Shown: positions 18,551 to 27,987 of the stretch, one piece after another
Numbering within the stretch: the first letter of the stretch is position 1
How the letters are laid out: every line of letters starts with the position of its first letter
Source of the DNA: JAUIAI01 sp963732405
Lineage (GTDB): Bacteria; Pseudomonadota; Gammaproteobacteria; Burkholderiales; Burkholderiaceae_E
Reading direction: 5' to 3'
Length of the DNA: 64,000 bases
NCBI GenBank assembly: GCA_963732405.1
Contig: CAVSZG010000005.1
Coordinates: forward strand, 682,001-746,000
Notes under the pieces: generated by a model
Told to the model about the DNA's origin: nothing
The model's input: the letters and a program-made list of their open reading frames with translations, nothing else
Database searches by the model: none
Position numbers and translations under genes: made by a program

Positions 18551-19350
18551 CCCGCTCCGCCCTGCGCTGACATGATCGAGGTGGCCGGCGCCGACGCGTC
18601 ATGAGCCTGCGACCCCAGGTAGATGTCGCGCACCCGCTGGTCGGCGCGGACCATCGCCGGTGAGCCGGCCGCGATGAGCTCGCCCCGATCGAGTACCAGC
18701 ACCCGGTCGGCATGTCGGAACACTACATCCATGTCGTGTTCGGTGAACAACACGGCGATGCGCTGATCTCTGGCGATTCTCGCCGTCAGGGCCATGAGAT
18801 CGATGCGTTCGCGTGGCCCCATGCCGGCGGTCGGCTCATCCATCAGCAGCAGGCGCGGATCATTGGCCAGGGCCACCGCGAGTTCGAGTCGTTTGAGGTC
18901 GCCATAGGCCAGCACGGATGCCGGACGCTCGGCCTGATCCGCCAGACCAACCTGGACCAGTGCGGCATCGGCACGATCGACGAACTGATCGCGGGCGGCG
19001 GCGGCCCAGGGCCATCTCAGACGCCGATGCAGTGACAAGAGTGTCATCTGGACATTTTCACGTACCGTCATCGAAGAAAACGTGGCTGTGATCTGGAAGG
19101 TTCTGGCAACACCCAGGCGCCAGACCTCGCGCGGTGCCATCCCGACGAGTTCCCGCTCATCGAACCGGATGCTGCCCGCATCAGGCCTGATCTGGCCATT
19201 GAGCAGGTTGAAACAGGTCGACTTGCCGGCGCCATTGGGGCCGATCAGCGCCACCAGTTCGCCGGCCTGCACGCTCAGCGAGACCGACTGCACGGCCCTC
19301 ACGCCGCCAAACGACTTGGCCAGGCCCTCAACGCGCAGCAATGCGGTCAT
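18547..19350 (-). CDS. livG: Branched-chain amino acid-type ABC transporter ATP-binding protein LivG
   Basis: This 267-residue ATPase has Walker A GPNGAGKST (about 37-45), a LivG-typical FQITATFSSMTVRENV Q-loop region, the divergent signature LAYGDLKRLE and Walker B LLLMDEPTAGMGP. The C-terminal BCA_ABC_TP_C tail (about 235-255, IYLG) fits LivG. It overlaps livF by four bases and meets the stop of the fused livHM at 19350. Confidence 0.95.
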   Translation of the reverse strand: MTALLRVEGLAKSFGGVRAVQSVSLSVQAGELVALIGPNGAGKSTCFNLLNGQIRPDAGSIRFDERELVGMAPREVWRLGVARTFQITATFSSMTVRENVQMTLLSLHRRLRWPWAAAARDQFVDRADAALVQVGLADQAERPASVLAYGDLKRLELAVALANDPRLLLMDEPTAGMGPRERIDLMALTARIARDQRIAVLFTEHDMDVVFRHADRVLVLDRGELIAAGSPAMVRADQRVRDIYLGSQAHDASAPATSIMSAQGGAG

Positions 19351-21236
19351 CAGAGCCCCTCATCCTTGAGGAAGACCCGCCGGATCGACCCGGCGATGCC
19401 GCCGGGAAACACCATCACGAGCAGCAGGATCACCGCGCCCAACATGGCCCGCCAGTAATCGGTCTCGCGCGCGACGGTATCTTCGAGCCAGGTGAACAAC
19501 GACGCACCGACCAGCGGCCCCACGAGGGTCTGCACCCCACCGAGCAGGACCATGACCAGCCCGTCGATCGACCGACCCACTGCAATGATGTCGGGCGAGA
19601 TGCTGCCCTTGGAAAACGCGAACAAGGCACCGGCGATACCGCCGACCCAGCCGGCGACAATGAAGCCGGCCCATTGCGCACGATGGGTATCAATGCCGAT
19701 CGCATCGGCCCGAAGCGGGGAATCGCGCACTGCCCGCATCGCATAACCGAAGGGCGACTGCAGGGCACGCCAAAGAAAACCGATGCCCGCCACCGTGACG
19801 ACCAGCGTCAACCCGTAGTAGACCCGCTTGCTGCTCGCCCAGTCGGCCGGCCACACGCCCACCAGACCATTGCTCCCGCCCGTGACATCATCCCACTGAA
19901 AAATGATCGACCAGATGATCTGGCCGAAGGCCAGCGTGAGCATGGCGAGGTAAACACCGGACAGGCGCACGGCGAACCAGCCCAACAGGGTGGCCGCCAG
20001 CGCAGCGATCAGCGGTCCCAGCACCAGGGCGGTCGACATCGGCCAGCCGGCCGAGACCACCAGCAGACCGGACGCATAAGCGCCCAGCCCGAAATACGCG
20101 GCATGTCCGAATGAATGCATGCCACCGGGCCCCATAATGAAATGCAGGCTGGCCGCGAATAACACCGCCACCAGCATGTCGATCAACAGGACCAGCAGAT
20201 ACTGCTGTTCGCTGACCATCCAGGGCAGGATCAACAGCAGCACCAGCGTGGTGCCCAACACGGCTTTGAGCGACGCTGGCAGACGGCGGATCGGCCACTC
20301 GACATCGGTGCTTTGCCGGACCACTTGCGCGGGTTTGCCGAGCAGGCCGTAGGGCCGCCAGATCAGCACGGCGGCCATCACCAGGAACTCGACCACCAGG
20401 GTGAGCTTGGACACCGACAGTTCGATGCCGAACCAGTGGACCTGACCGATGGCAATGCAGATCGCCTTGAGTGTGGCGATCAGCAGGGCCGCCAGAAACG
20501 CGCCCGGAATACTGCCCATGCCACCGACCACGACAACCACGAAGGCATCACCCAGGATCACCAGATCGAGTTCCAGGCTGGCGGGTTCACGAGGCAGTTG
20601 CAGGGCGCCGCCCAGGCCCGCCAGGAAAGCACCCAGTGCAAAGACGCTGGTGAACAACCAGGCCTGATCCACGCCCAGGGCGCCGACCATTTCGCGATCC
20701 TGGGTGGCTGCGCGAATCAGCGTGCCCCAGCGCGTGCGGGTGAGTATCCACCACAGGATGGCCAGCATCAGCGGCCCGACGACGATCAGAAACAGATCGT
20801 AGGTCGGAAAGGCGCGACCGAACAGGTTCACCGAGCCGGCCAGGCCGGGGGCACGCGGGCCGAACAACTCTTCCGGTCCCCAGAGGGCGAGCACCGCGTC
20901 GCGGATCACCAGCACCAACGCGAACGTGGCCAGTAACTGGAACAATTCGGGCGACCGGTAGATACGCCGCAATACCAGCAGCTCGACCAGCGCACCGAAC
21001 AGGGCAACGGCCATGGCGGCCAACAACACGGAAGCCCAGAAGCCGAGCGGGCCGTCGCCCAACCGGCCGACCAGCGAATACGCCATATAGACGCCCAACA
21101 TCGTGAACGAGCCGTGGGCGAAGTTGACGATGCGGGTCACGCCGAAGATCAGCGACAATCCGGTGGCGATCAGAAACAGGGTGGACGCGCCGGCCAGCCC
21201 GTTCAACAGCTGCGCCAGCAGCCCGCTCAGCGTCAT
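19350..21236 (-). CDS. livHM: Fused branched-chain-type ABC permease LivHM
   Basis: This 628-residue protein carries two permease domains that are normally separate proteins. The LivH domain (about 1-295) begins TLSGLLAQLLNGLAGAS and ends with the typical IWRPYGLLGKP; it contains GVTRIVNFAHGSFTMLGVY. A linker leads into the LivM domain (about 310-628), with GPGGMHSFGHAAYFGLGAYA and RAVRDSPLRADAIGID, the LivM EAA-like loop. About 16-18 membrane helices are predicted. The ATG at 21234-21236 lies four bases after the stop of the binding-protein gene; the longer open frame above it overlaps that gene and is rejected. Confidence 0.93.
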   Translation of the reverse strand: MTLSGLLAQLLNGLAGASTLFLIATGLSLIFGVTRIVNFAHGSFTMLGVYMAYSLVGRLGDGPLGFWASVLLAAMAVALFGALVELLVLRRIYRSPELFQLLATFALVLVIRDAVLALWGPEELFGPRAPGLAGSVNLFGRAFPTYDLFLIVVGPLMLAILWWILTRTRWGTLIRAATQDREMVGALGVDQAWLFTSVFALGAFLAGLGGALQLPREPASLELDLVILGDAFVVVVVGGMGSIPGAFLAALLIATLKAICIAIGQVHWFGIELSVSKLTLVVEFLVMAAVLIWRPYGLLGKPAQVVRQSTDVEWPIRRLPASLKAVLGTTLVLLLILPWMVSEQQYLLVLLIDMLVAVLFAASLHFIMGPGGMHSFGHAAYFGLGAYASGLLVVSAGWPMSTALVLGPLIAALAATLLGWFAVRLSGVYLAMLTLAFGQIIWSIIFQWDDVTGGSNGLVGVWPADWASSKRVYYGLTLVVTVAGIGFLWRALQSPFGYAMRAVRDSPLRADAIGIDTHRAQWAGFIVAGWVGGIAGALFAFSKGSISPDIIAVGRSIDGLVMVLLGGVQTLVGPLVGASLFTWLEDTVARETDYWRAMLGAVILLLVMVFPGGIAGSIRRVFLKDEGL

Positions 21237-21240
21237 CGGC

Positions 21241-22488
21241 TCATTTTGCGCTTCGCCGCCTGGCGACGTCGGCATCGTCGGGCTGCACGGATGCGCCGTC
21301 GGCATATCGGAAGTCTTTCATCGTGCCGCGACCGTCGACCCGTGTGGTGCGTCCGACAAACGCACCAAGGGTGGATTGATGGTCTTGTGGACGGAACATG
21401 GCCTTGCCGATCGGCGTGTCGAAGCTGGCGCCCCGGAAACCCTTGATCATGTCCGCGGGCTGAAGTGAGGCCGAGCGCTCGAGTCCGGCAGCGATCGCCT
21501 TGATCATGCCGTAGCCGACGATCGAACCCAGGCGCGGATAATCGCCAAAGCGCTTCTCGTAGCGCGCGACGAAGGCGCGGTGTTCAGGGGTATCGATGCG
21601 ATCCCAGGGATAACCCGTGACCAGCCAGCCTTCGGGCGCTTCGTCCTTGAGCGGGTCGAGATACTCGGGCTCGCCAGTGAGCAGACTCACCACTTCGCGC
21701 CCCTGGAACAGGCCTCGGGTATTGCCCTCACGCACGAACTTGGCCAGATCGGCGCCGAACAACACGTTGAATATCGCATCGGGCCGCGTGTCGGCCAGCG
21801 CCTGCGTGACGGCACCACCGTCAACCTTGCCCAGTGGCGGCGCCTGCTCGCCCACGAACTCGACATCGGGCATGGCCGCCTTCATCAGAGTGCGAAAGGT
21901 GTCGGCTGCCGACTGGCCATATTCATAGTTGGGATACACCAGGGCCCAGCGCTTTTTCCCGCTCCTGACCGCCTCGGGCACGAGCATCGCCACCTGCATG
22001 TAGGTGGAGGGGCGCAGTCGGAATGTGTAGTCGTTACCCTGCTCCCAGACGATCTTGTCGGTGAGCGGCTCCGAGGCCATGTACAACACCTTGCGCTGTC
22101 TGGCGAAATCGGTGAGCGCCAGGCCGACATTGGACAGAAAACCGCCCGCGATCAGATTGACCCGCTCGCGCGAGAGCAACTCTTCGGCTGCCCTGACCGC
22201 ATTGCCGGGCACGCCGCCATCATCGCGGGCGATCAGTTCCAGTTTGCGACCCTTGACACCACCAGCGGCATTGATTTCATCCAGGGCCATTTCATAGCCC
22301 TTTTGATAAGGATCCAGAAATGCCGAGAACCGCTTGTAGCTGTTGATCTCGCCAATACGGATCGGATCGGTAGCCTGGGCCGGCAGGGCAATCAATGTTG
22401 ATGCGAGCAGACCCAGGGCAAGCCTCACGGTCGTACCGACAGGCGATGCGCGATGGACCGGGCACGGCCAATGGATGCAGGATGTCAT
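21241..22488 (-). CDS. Periplasmic substrate-binding protein of the LivHMGF-type importer
   Basis: This 415-residue protein is a Peripla_BP_6 (LivK-like) binding protein. A signal peptide covers about residues 1-38, with a hydrophobic core LALGLLASTLIAL and a likely cleavage after PAQA. Mature sequence starts TDPIRIGEINSYKRF and continues with AFLDPYQKGYEMALDEINAAGG and GRKLELIARDDGG, typical of the family. GGGAGG stands seven bases before the ATG at 22486-22488. The first mature residues differ from amino-acid-binding LivK proteins, which suggests another ligand. It lies between the permease and the UPF0280/reductase genes. Confidence 0.9.
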   Translation of the reverse strand: MTSCIHWPCPVHRASPVGTTVRLALGLLASTLIALPAQATDPIRIGEINSYKRFSAFLDPYQKGYEMALDEINAAGGVKGRKLELIARDDGGVPGNAVRAAEELLSRERVNLIAGGFLSNVGLALTDFARQRKVLYMASEPLTDKIVWEQGNDYTFRLRPSTYMQVAMLVPEAVRSGKKRWALVYPNYEYGQSAADTFRTLMKAAMPDVEFVGEQAPPLGKVDGGAVTQALADTRPDAIFNVLFGADLAKFVREGNTRGLFQGREVVSLLTGEPEYLDPLKDEAPEGWLVTGYPWDRIDTPEHRAFVARYEKRFGDYPRLGSIVGYGMIKAIAAGLERSASLQPADMIKGFRGASFDTPIGKAMFRPQDHQSTLGAFVGRTTRVDGRGTMKDFRYADGASVQPDDADVARRRSAK

Positions 22489-22589
22489 GGGTACCTCCCG
22501 AATGGCGGTTGGTGATGCGCTGACGTGAGCGTAGCAGCAAACCCTGTTATGCCCCAATTCACTCGATCGGCACCGACGGGCCTGCCGAA

Positions 22590-23588
22590 TCAGTGCGGCT
22601 CGAAGCCCGGACCGACGATACGGCATCGGTCGCCCAACTGCAGTCGCGCGCCAGAAAGCCCGTGGCGACCGATGTGGCGCGTGGCGAAGTTCTGGCCTGC
22701 ACCCAGCGCAGCATCAACCTGCCCATCGTCCAGATGGCCCACGGCAATCGTGACGGGCAGATCGCCCAGATCCGAGTCGCTGATACACGCCGACGCCGGC
22801 CGGCGTTCGATCGTCGGCGCATCCAGATCGACGGCGTTGGCGATCAAGGTGGCGGCGACATCGGCATCGGCGGCCCGAGTGGCCAGAACCGTCACCGCAT
22901 CGGCAATGCCCAGGGACAGACTTCGCCCACGCCAGCCACTGGTGGCCAGTCCGCGCACCGGCGAGTCGGCATCGATGCAGACCATGCCGGGTGCACCGGC
23001 GATCTCGCCCGGCAAGGATCCCGGTACCACGATGGCGATTCGCCAGCACTGACCCGGCGTCAGATGCAGCGCGATATCGCCGCCATTGTTGACCATGGCT
23101 CGCTGGATGCCCTCACGTCGCATGGGCACCAGCACGACATCGGCAACACTGCCCGCCACCGCCGCCATGGGGGTGACAAAACAGTCGGCGAAGGGCAGAC
23201 AGGCGGCCAGCATGCGCTGCGCGGTCAACCCGGCAGCCTGTTCCGGATCAACCGCGTCGAGCGCCTGGCCCGGCGGGCGGAGCGGATCGCACCAATCCGT
23301 GGCCAGCCGTTCACGATCGCGCGCTTCCACTGGCCGCCGCAGCATCGGCAGGCGCTCGACCAGACCTCCCAGCATCGGCGCGAACACGGCGAATGCATCA
23401 TCAATCGCGGCCCGCACGACGATGGGATCGCCATCGAGCGTAATTACCAGATCGATCGGACCATGTTGGAAATGCCAGCGACGCACGTCAAGCCGGCGTC
23501 TCATGGCGCCACTGGCCGCAACCATGATGGCCGATTCTTCATGACCGACAGGCTGATCTGCTGCGGCAGGGACTTCGTCAACCCGCAT
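22590..23588 (-). CDS. UPF0280 family protein (ApbE-superfamily-like)
   Basis: This protein of up to 332 residues matches the UPF0280 family, a group related to the ApbE flavin transferase fold. Recognisable stretches are FVTPMAAVAGSVAD (about 137-150) and AMVNNGGDIALHL (164-176), the latter resembling the GGDI core of ApbE. Biochemical function is unproven. It starts nine bases after the end of the 6-hydroxynicotinate reductase gene; internal Met22 or Met29 are alternative starts, because homology begins near GAMRRRLDVRRW and the Shine-Dalgarno of the first ATG is poor. Co-location with a flavoprotein gene makes a role in flavin attachment worth considering, but this is inference. Confidence 0.85.
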   Translation of the reverse strand: MRVDEVPAAADQPVGHEESAIMVAASGAMRRRLDVRRWHFQHGPIDLVITLDGDPIVVRAAIDDAFAVFAPMLGGLVERLPMLRRPVEARDRERLATDWCDPLRPPGQALDAVDPEQAAGLTAQRMLAACLPFADCFVTPMAAVAGSVADVVLVPMRREGIQRAMVNNGGDIALHLTPGQCWRIAIVVPGSLPGEIAGAPGMVCIDADSPVRGLATSGWRGRSLSLGIADAVTVLATRAADADVAATLIANAVDLDAPTIERRPASACISDSDLGDLPVTIAVGHLDDGQVDAALGAGQNFATRHIGRHGLSGARLQLGDRCRIVGPGFEPH

Positions 23589-23597
23589 CGCGGATGC

Positions 23598-25082
23598 TCA
23601 GGCGTGAGGCCAGCGCACGCGGTCCGGCCAGACCCGGGTTTCCAACCGTGTCGAGCGCATCAGATCGTGAAGACTGACGATCCGGTCGACATGGCCGCCC
23701 AGCGCCGCATAGTCGCTGCGACGCAGCGTGAATTCGATCGGTGCCACGATTGCAGGCGTGGGGACATAACCAAAGGACTGTGCGGGCATGTCCGCGACAT
23801 CGACCATCAGCGTGATGCCCCCGCCCGGCCAGATATAACAGGGTGCGCCGCCGCAGGTTACCCGGGTCAGGGAGTCGCGCACCGAGCGGGTCAGACGCAC
23901 CGGATTGTCGGTGACGCCGGCCCTCAGACTGCCGCCCGCGCCAGCCACGAACAACACCGTGCACAGCGAGGGCTCACAGTTCTCGCCGATACGTTCGACC
24001 ACCTGGGCGACCGCCGCCGGCATGGTCGCCGCCTGCGGCGTCAGCGACTCATCGAGCACGAAGTAGGCGGCATCGTCGCCCGTGGTGGACACCATGAGCA
24101 GGCGCATGCCGGCCCTGGCCTTGCGGGCGTCGATCCGTTCGATCACGCTGAGCGGGTCCGTCACGTCGGTTCCGCCCCAGCCCGTGCCCGAGCCGGCCAC
24201 CTGGAAATACCGGCCTGGTGTCGAGCGCCGGCCGCGTACCCGGATGCCGGAGGCGGCCATGCCCAGCCGCTGGCCTGCCTGATGTTCACTGAGCACCCCG
24301 GTGATGTGGTCATCGATCACGATGACTTCATCGACCTCACCGAACCATTGCCTGGCAAAGATGCCGATGGTCGCCGAACCGCAGCCCACGCGCATTCGCT
24401 GTTCGGTCACGCCATTGACGATGGGCGCCCGGTTCGACTGCACGACCACCTGCGCACCGCCATCGATCTGCAGCTCGACGGCCTGCTGATTGCCCAGCGC
24501 CATCATCATCTCGCAGCTGATGCGCCCTTCCCGCTTGCTGCCGCCGGTCAGGTGATGCACGCCGCCCAACGAGAGAAACTGCGAGCCGTATTCCTGAGTG
24601 GTCACATGGCCGATCGTTTCGCCTTGATGGCGAATGGCTGCCTGTTCGGGGCCGAGGAAACGATCGGTGTCGATCTTCACCCGGAAACTGCAATAGCTGA
24701 AGATGCCCTCGGTGACCACGGTCACGCTGTCCACGCCGTCGATCTCGCTGCCCACGATGAAGGGCGCGGGTTTGTAGTCGGGATACGTGGTCCCCGAGCC
24801 CACGCCGCTCACGAACACCTCCTGCCCGACCAGATCACCATTCCAGCCGGCCGTCTCGACGGACACGGCCGGCGCATTGCGTCGCATCAGCACCAGCGGA
24901 TCGACGCGGGTCAGCAATCCGTCGACATTGGCATAACGATCACAGGCGCCGCTGCGGCCGGGACGGATCCGACACAGCACGGGACAGGCATCACATTCGA
25001 TGGCGCCCGGATCCGGGTCCGCCCCTTCAACAACAGGCAGCGGCGCCGAACGAGCCAGGGGCGAATCAGGCCCGGGATTCAT
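23598..25082 (-). CDS. hnr: 6-hydroxynicotinate reductase homologue (ferredoxin-dependent iron-sulfur flavoprotein)
   Basis: This 494-residue protein resembles 6-hydroxynicotinate reductase, which in Eubacterium barkeri reduces 6-hydroxynicotinate to 1,4,5,6-tetrahydro-6-oxonicotinate with reduced ferredoxin. An N-terminal cluster motif is visible: C30, C33, C37 and C47, in a CDACPVLCRI...GACDRY arrangement. The rest has Gly-rich segments (GVGSGTTYPDYKPAP near 93-107; GSGTGWGGTDVTDP) typical of the family. In E. barkeri the enzyme works after a molybdenum hydroxylase, and here it overlaps such a hydroxylase gene by 17 bases. The actual substrate is unknown; no enamidase or later nicotinate-fermentation gene is in the window, so the pathway must differ or continue elsewhere. 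Confidence 0.85.
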   Translation of the reverse strand: MNPGPDSPLARSAPLPVVEGADPDPGAIECDACPVLCRIRPGRSGACDRYANVDGLLTRVDPLVLMRRNAPAVSVETAGWNGDLVGQEVFVSGVGSGTTYPDYKPAPFIVGSEIDGVDSVTVVTEGIFSYCSFRVKIDTDRFLGPEQAAIRHQGETIGHVTTQEYGSQFLSLGGVHHLTGGSKREGRISCEMMMALGNQQAVELQIDGGAQVVVQSNRAPIVNGVTEQRMRVGCGSATIGIFARQWFGEVDEVIVIDDHITGVLSEHQAGQRLGMAASGIRVRGRRSTPGRYFQVAGSGTGWGGTDVTDPLSVIERIDARKARAGMRLLMVSTTGDDAAYFVLDESLTPQAATMPAAVAQVVERIGENCEPSLCTVLFVAGAGGSLRAGVTDNPVRLTRSVRDSLTRVTCGGAPCYIWPGGGITLMVDVADMPAQSFGYVPTPAIVAPIEFTLRRSDYAALGGHVDRIVSLHDLMRSTRLETRVWPDRVRWPHA

Positions 25083-27987
25083 GATCGGCCCCTTGTGCTT
25101 CGATGGCGGCCAGCAAGCGGTCGGGCGTCACCGGCAATTCATCCAGACGAACACCGGTGGCATGCCGGATCGCATTGAGGATAGCCGGCGCCGTCGCCAC
25201 CAGTGCGGGTTCGCCGACACCTTTCGCTCCCCAGGGGCCCAAGGGTTCGCAGGCCTCAATCAGATGCACGGTGATCGCCGGCATGTCACCCACCGTGGGA
25301 ATCAGATAGTCGTGCAGGTTGTCGGTCTGGCCACTGCGATACGCTTCCATCAGGGCCATGCCAAGGCCCTGGGCGATGCCGCCATGGATCTGCCCCTCGA
25401 CCTGTACCGGATTGATCGCCCGGCCCACATCGTGGGCCGCATGGATCTGCAGCACGCGCACGGTGCCCAGTTCGATGTCGACCTCGACCACGGCGAACTG
25501 CGCGGCAAAACCATAGGTCGCATACGGCACGCCCTGGCCCTCGGCATCCAGGGCCACCGTGGGCGGATCGAAATAGCCTTGTCCACGCAGCACATCGTCC
25601 TGCCCGTCAGTGGGCAGCGACGCCAGATCCAGATGGGCGAGACACCCGCCGGTGGGCGTGAGCGCCTTCACCCAGCCGTCGCCGATGGTCAGCGGCGCCT
25701 CTTGTGACACCCCTAGCCTCTCGCATAACTGGCGGCGCAGATCCAGACCCGCCAGCCGTGTCGCGCTGCCGGATACGAAGGTCTGCCTCGATGCCGAACT
25801 CTTGCCCGCATCGGACGTGCGGCCGGTGTCGGCGAAGACCTGGTCGATCAGGGTGACCGGCACGCCAAGGGCATCGGCGCAGATCTGCGGCAGGATCGTA
25901 TACGTGCCCTGGCCGATGTCGACCGCGCCGTTGTAGAGCATCAACCGACCGTTGGCGCGCAGTCCGACGGTCATGGTTGAGGGATTGGCGATCACGGTAT
26001 TGCCGATGCCATACCACATGCAGGCGATGCCCACGCCTTGACGCACGGCGCGCGGATCGAGTCCATGCGGATCGGCAGGCGCGTTCCGTCGCTCACCCGA
26101 CCCACCGGGCAGGGCGGATCCACCCGCGCGGGCGAATCGCTGATTGGCCGCCGCCACCTGCTCTTGCGCCGCCTGCCAGGCTGGTTGCAGGCGCTGCAGA
26201 CAGTCGACCAGGCCGACGCTCGCATTCAGTTGCTGCCCGGTTGCCGTGCGATCGCCCGCCCGGATCGCATTGGCCAGGCGCAGGCGCAGCGGATCCTGAT
26301 TCAGACGGATCGCCAGTTCATCGATCAGCATCTCGACCAGCAGCGTCGACTGCGGCACACCGAAGCCGCGAAACGCGCCCGATATCGCATCATTGGTCAA
26401 CACGGCCCGGGTGCAGGCGGTAACGGCCTCGAACCGATAGGGTCCGCAGGCATGAATCGGCACCCGATTGGCGACCGTCGGCCCCCAGGACGCATAAGGC
26501 CCGGTGTTGAAGTCGCCGTCGAACCGGTAGGCCAGAAACCGGCCCTGGGCATTCGCATCGAGTCGGGCGCGCATGTGCGCCGGATGACGTTTGGTGCTGG
26601 CCAGCATCGACTCGGGCCGCTCGAAAACGAGGCAGACGGGCAGCCCCGACTTGCGGGCTGCGGCAACCAGCAGCGGCTGCACGCTCAGGTCGAGTTTGCC
26701 GCCGAAGCCACCGCCCACGGCCGAGGGCATGATCCGGACCCTGGCGGGTTCCAGATCGAACATGAAGGCGATCTCGTCACGATCGAGATAAGGCGTCTGG
26801 GTCGTGACGAACAAGGTCACGGTAAATTCGTGGTCCGGTCCATGCCAGATCGCATGACCGGCTTCGGGTTCGAGGTAGGCATGTTCAACATGGGTGGTGG
26901 TCAACTCACCCGAGACTGACTGCATGATCGACTCGCCCATCGAGGCCGCATCGCCACGACTGACCCGGCCCATACACAGGATATTGTCCGGATAACGCGC
27001 CTGGACCGCTCGCGCACCATCGGCCAGTGCCTCAGCCGGGGCTAGCAGTGGCGTCAGTTCGAAGAATTCAACGGGCGGCGGATCGTTCTGCAGTGCCGAC
27101 AAGGCCTGTGGCGACCCGAGCAAGGCGATCACTGCCTCGCCTCGAAAACGGGTCTCATGGTCGGCCAGCGCCGGCTGATCGCGCAGTTCGGCAAAGATCG
27201 AAAAACGATTGTTGGGAATATCGCGAGGCCCTATCCAGCCCGTCAGACCGGGCCGGGCGGCCACGAAGCCATCGAGATCGCCCAGCTCGATGCGAGCCCG
27301 GGCATAGGGCGAACGAATCACGCGCAGACTGACTGCGCCGGCCGGCACCTGATCGGCGCCAAAACACTGGCTGCCATCCAACTTGCCCTGACCATCGAGT
27401 CGCTCGAGCCGCGCACCAACGGCCTGCCCCGCCACCGGCGCGATGGGTAAGGGAATGTCCTGAGTGCCGCCAGCGAGCAGGATCGCCTCGACGATCTTCT
27501 GATAGCCGGTGCAACGACACAGCACGCCACCGATCGCATCGCGCACGGTGTCGATCGTCGGCGCCGGCTCGCGCAACAGCAGCGAGGCGGCTGCCATCAA
27601 CATGCCAGGCGAGCAGATGCCGCATTGGGCCGCGCCGGTCAGCGCGAAGGCGCGCTGCAATCGCGCACCCACCGCGCGACCGTCGGCCGCGACGAGTCGG
27701 GCGAGGCCTTCGACCGTGATGATCCGGGTGCCATCGACCTGAGCGGCGGGCACCAGACAGGCGCAGACCTGACGGTCATCGAGCAGGACCGTGCAGATGC
27801 CGCAATCGCCCGCATGGCAACCGATCTTGGTCCCGGTCAGGCCAAGTTCATCACGCAGCACGGCGGAGAGTCGATCGGCGGGATTGACGCTGACATCGAG
27901 CCGGCGATGGTTGAGTTCGAGGCTCGTGATCGTCATGGACGACGGGTTCGCTGGCGACTGGTCGGTGAAGGAAGACGGATGATTCAT
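25066..27987 (-). CDS. Xanthine dehydrogenase-family hydroxylase, fused 2Fe-2S and molybdopterin subunit
   Basis: This 973-residue protein joins two subunits that are usually separate. Residues 20-170 form the 2Fe-2S domains: C57, C62, C65 and C77 (plant-ferredoxin-type cluster) and C122, C125, C157 and C159 (second cluster). From about 195 to 970 comes the molybdopterin-cytosine-dinucleotide-binding region with VGGGFGGK, GAFRGFGVPQ and a C-terminal GAKGVGEP in which E926 is the expected catalytic Glu. The family hydroxylates purines, nicotinate and other N-heterocycles or aldehydes with water as oxygen source. The FAD subunit is encoded immediately upstream with an ATGA overlap, but that gene is frameshifted. 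The substrate is not deducible. Confidence 0.92.
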   Translation of the reverse strand: MNHPSSFTDQSPANPSSMTITSLELNHRRLDVSVNPADRLSAVLRDELGLTGTKIGCHAGDCGICTVLLDDRQVCACLVPAAQVDGTRIITVEGLARLVAADGRAVGARLQRAFALTGAAQCGICSPGMLMAAASLLLREPAPTIDTVRDAIGGVLCRCTGYQKIVEAILLAGGTQDIPLPIAPVAGQAVGARLERLDGQGKLDGSQCFGADQVPAGAVSLRVIRSPYARARIELGDLDGFVAARPGLTGWIGPRDIPNNRFSIFAELRDQPALADHETRFRGEAVIALLGSPQALSALQNDPPPVEFFELTPLLAPAEALADGARAVQARYPDNILCMGRVSRGDAASMGESIMQSVSGELTTTHVEHAYLEPEAGHAIWHGPDHEFTVTLFVTTQTPYLDRDEIAFMFDLEPARVRIMPSAVGGGFGGKLDLSVQPLLVAAARKSGLPVCLVFERPESMLASTKRHPAHMRARLDANAQGRFLAYRFDGDFNTGPYASWGPTVANRVPIHACGPYRFEAVTACTRAVLTNDAISGAFRGFGVPQSTLLVEMLIDELAIRLNQDPLRLRLANAIRAGDRTATGQQLNASVGLVDCLQRLQPAWQAAQEQVAAANQRFARAGGSALPGGSGERRNAPADPHGLDPRAVRQGVGIACMWYGIGNTVIANPSTMTVGLRANGRLMLYNGAVDIGQGTYTILPQICADALGVPVTLIDQVFADTGRTSDAGKSSASRQTFVSGSATRLAGLDLRRQLCERLGVSQEAPLTIGDGWVKALTPTGGCLAHLDLASLPTDGQDDVLRGQGYFDPPTVALDAEGQGVPYATYGFAAQFAVVEVDIELGTVRVLQIHAAHDVGRAINPVQVEGQIHGGIAQGLGMALMEAYRSGQTDNLHDYLIPTVGDMPAITVHLIEACEPLGPWGAKGVGEPALVATAPAILNAIRHATGVRLDELPVTPDRLLAAIEAQGADHESRA

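Noticed and set aside
22593..25178. An 861-codon plus-strand open frame opposite the UPF0280 and reductase genes
   Set aside because: It lies wholly antisense to two well-supported genes, has no recognisable domain and is rich in Arg, His and Gln, as expected for antisense frames in high-GC DNA.
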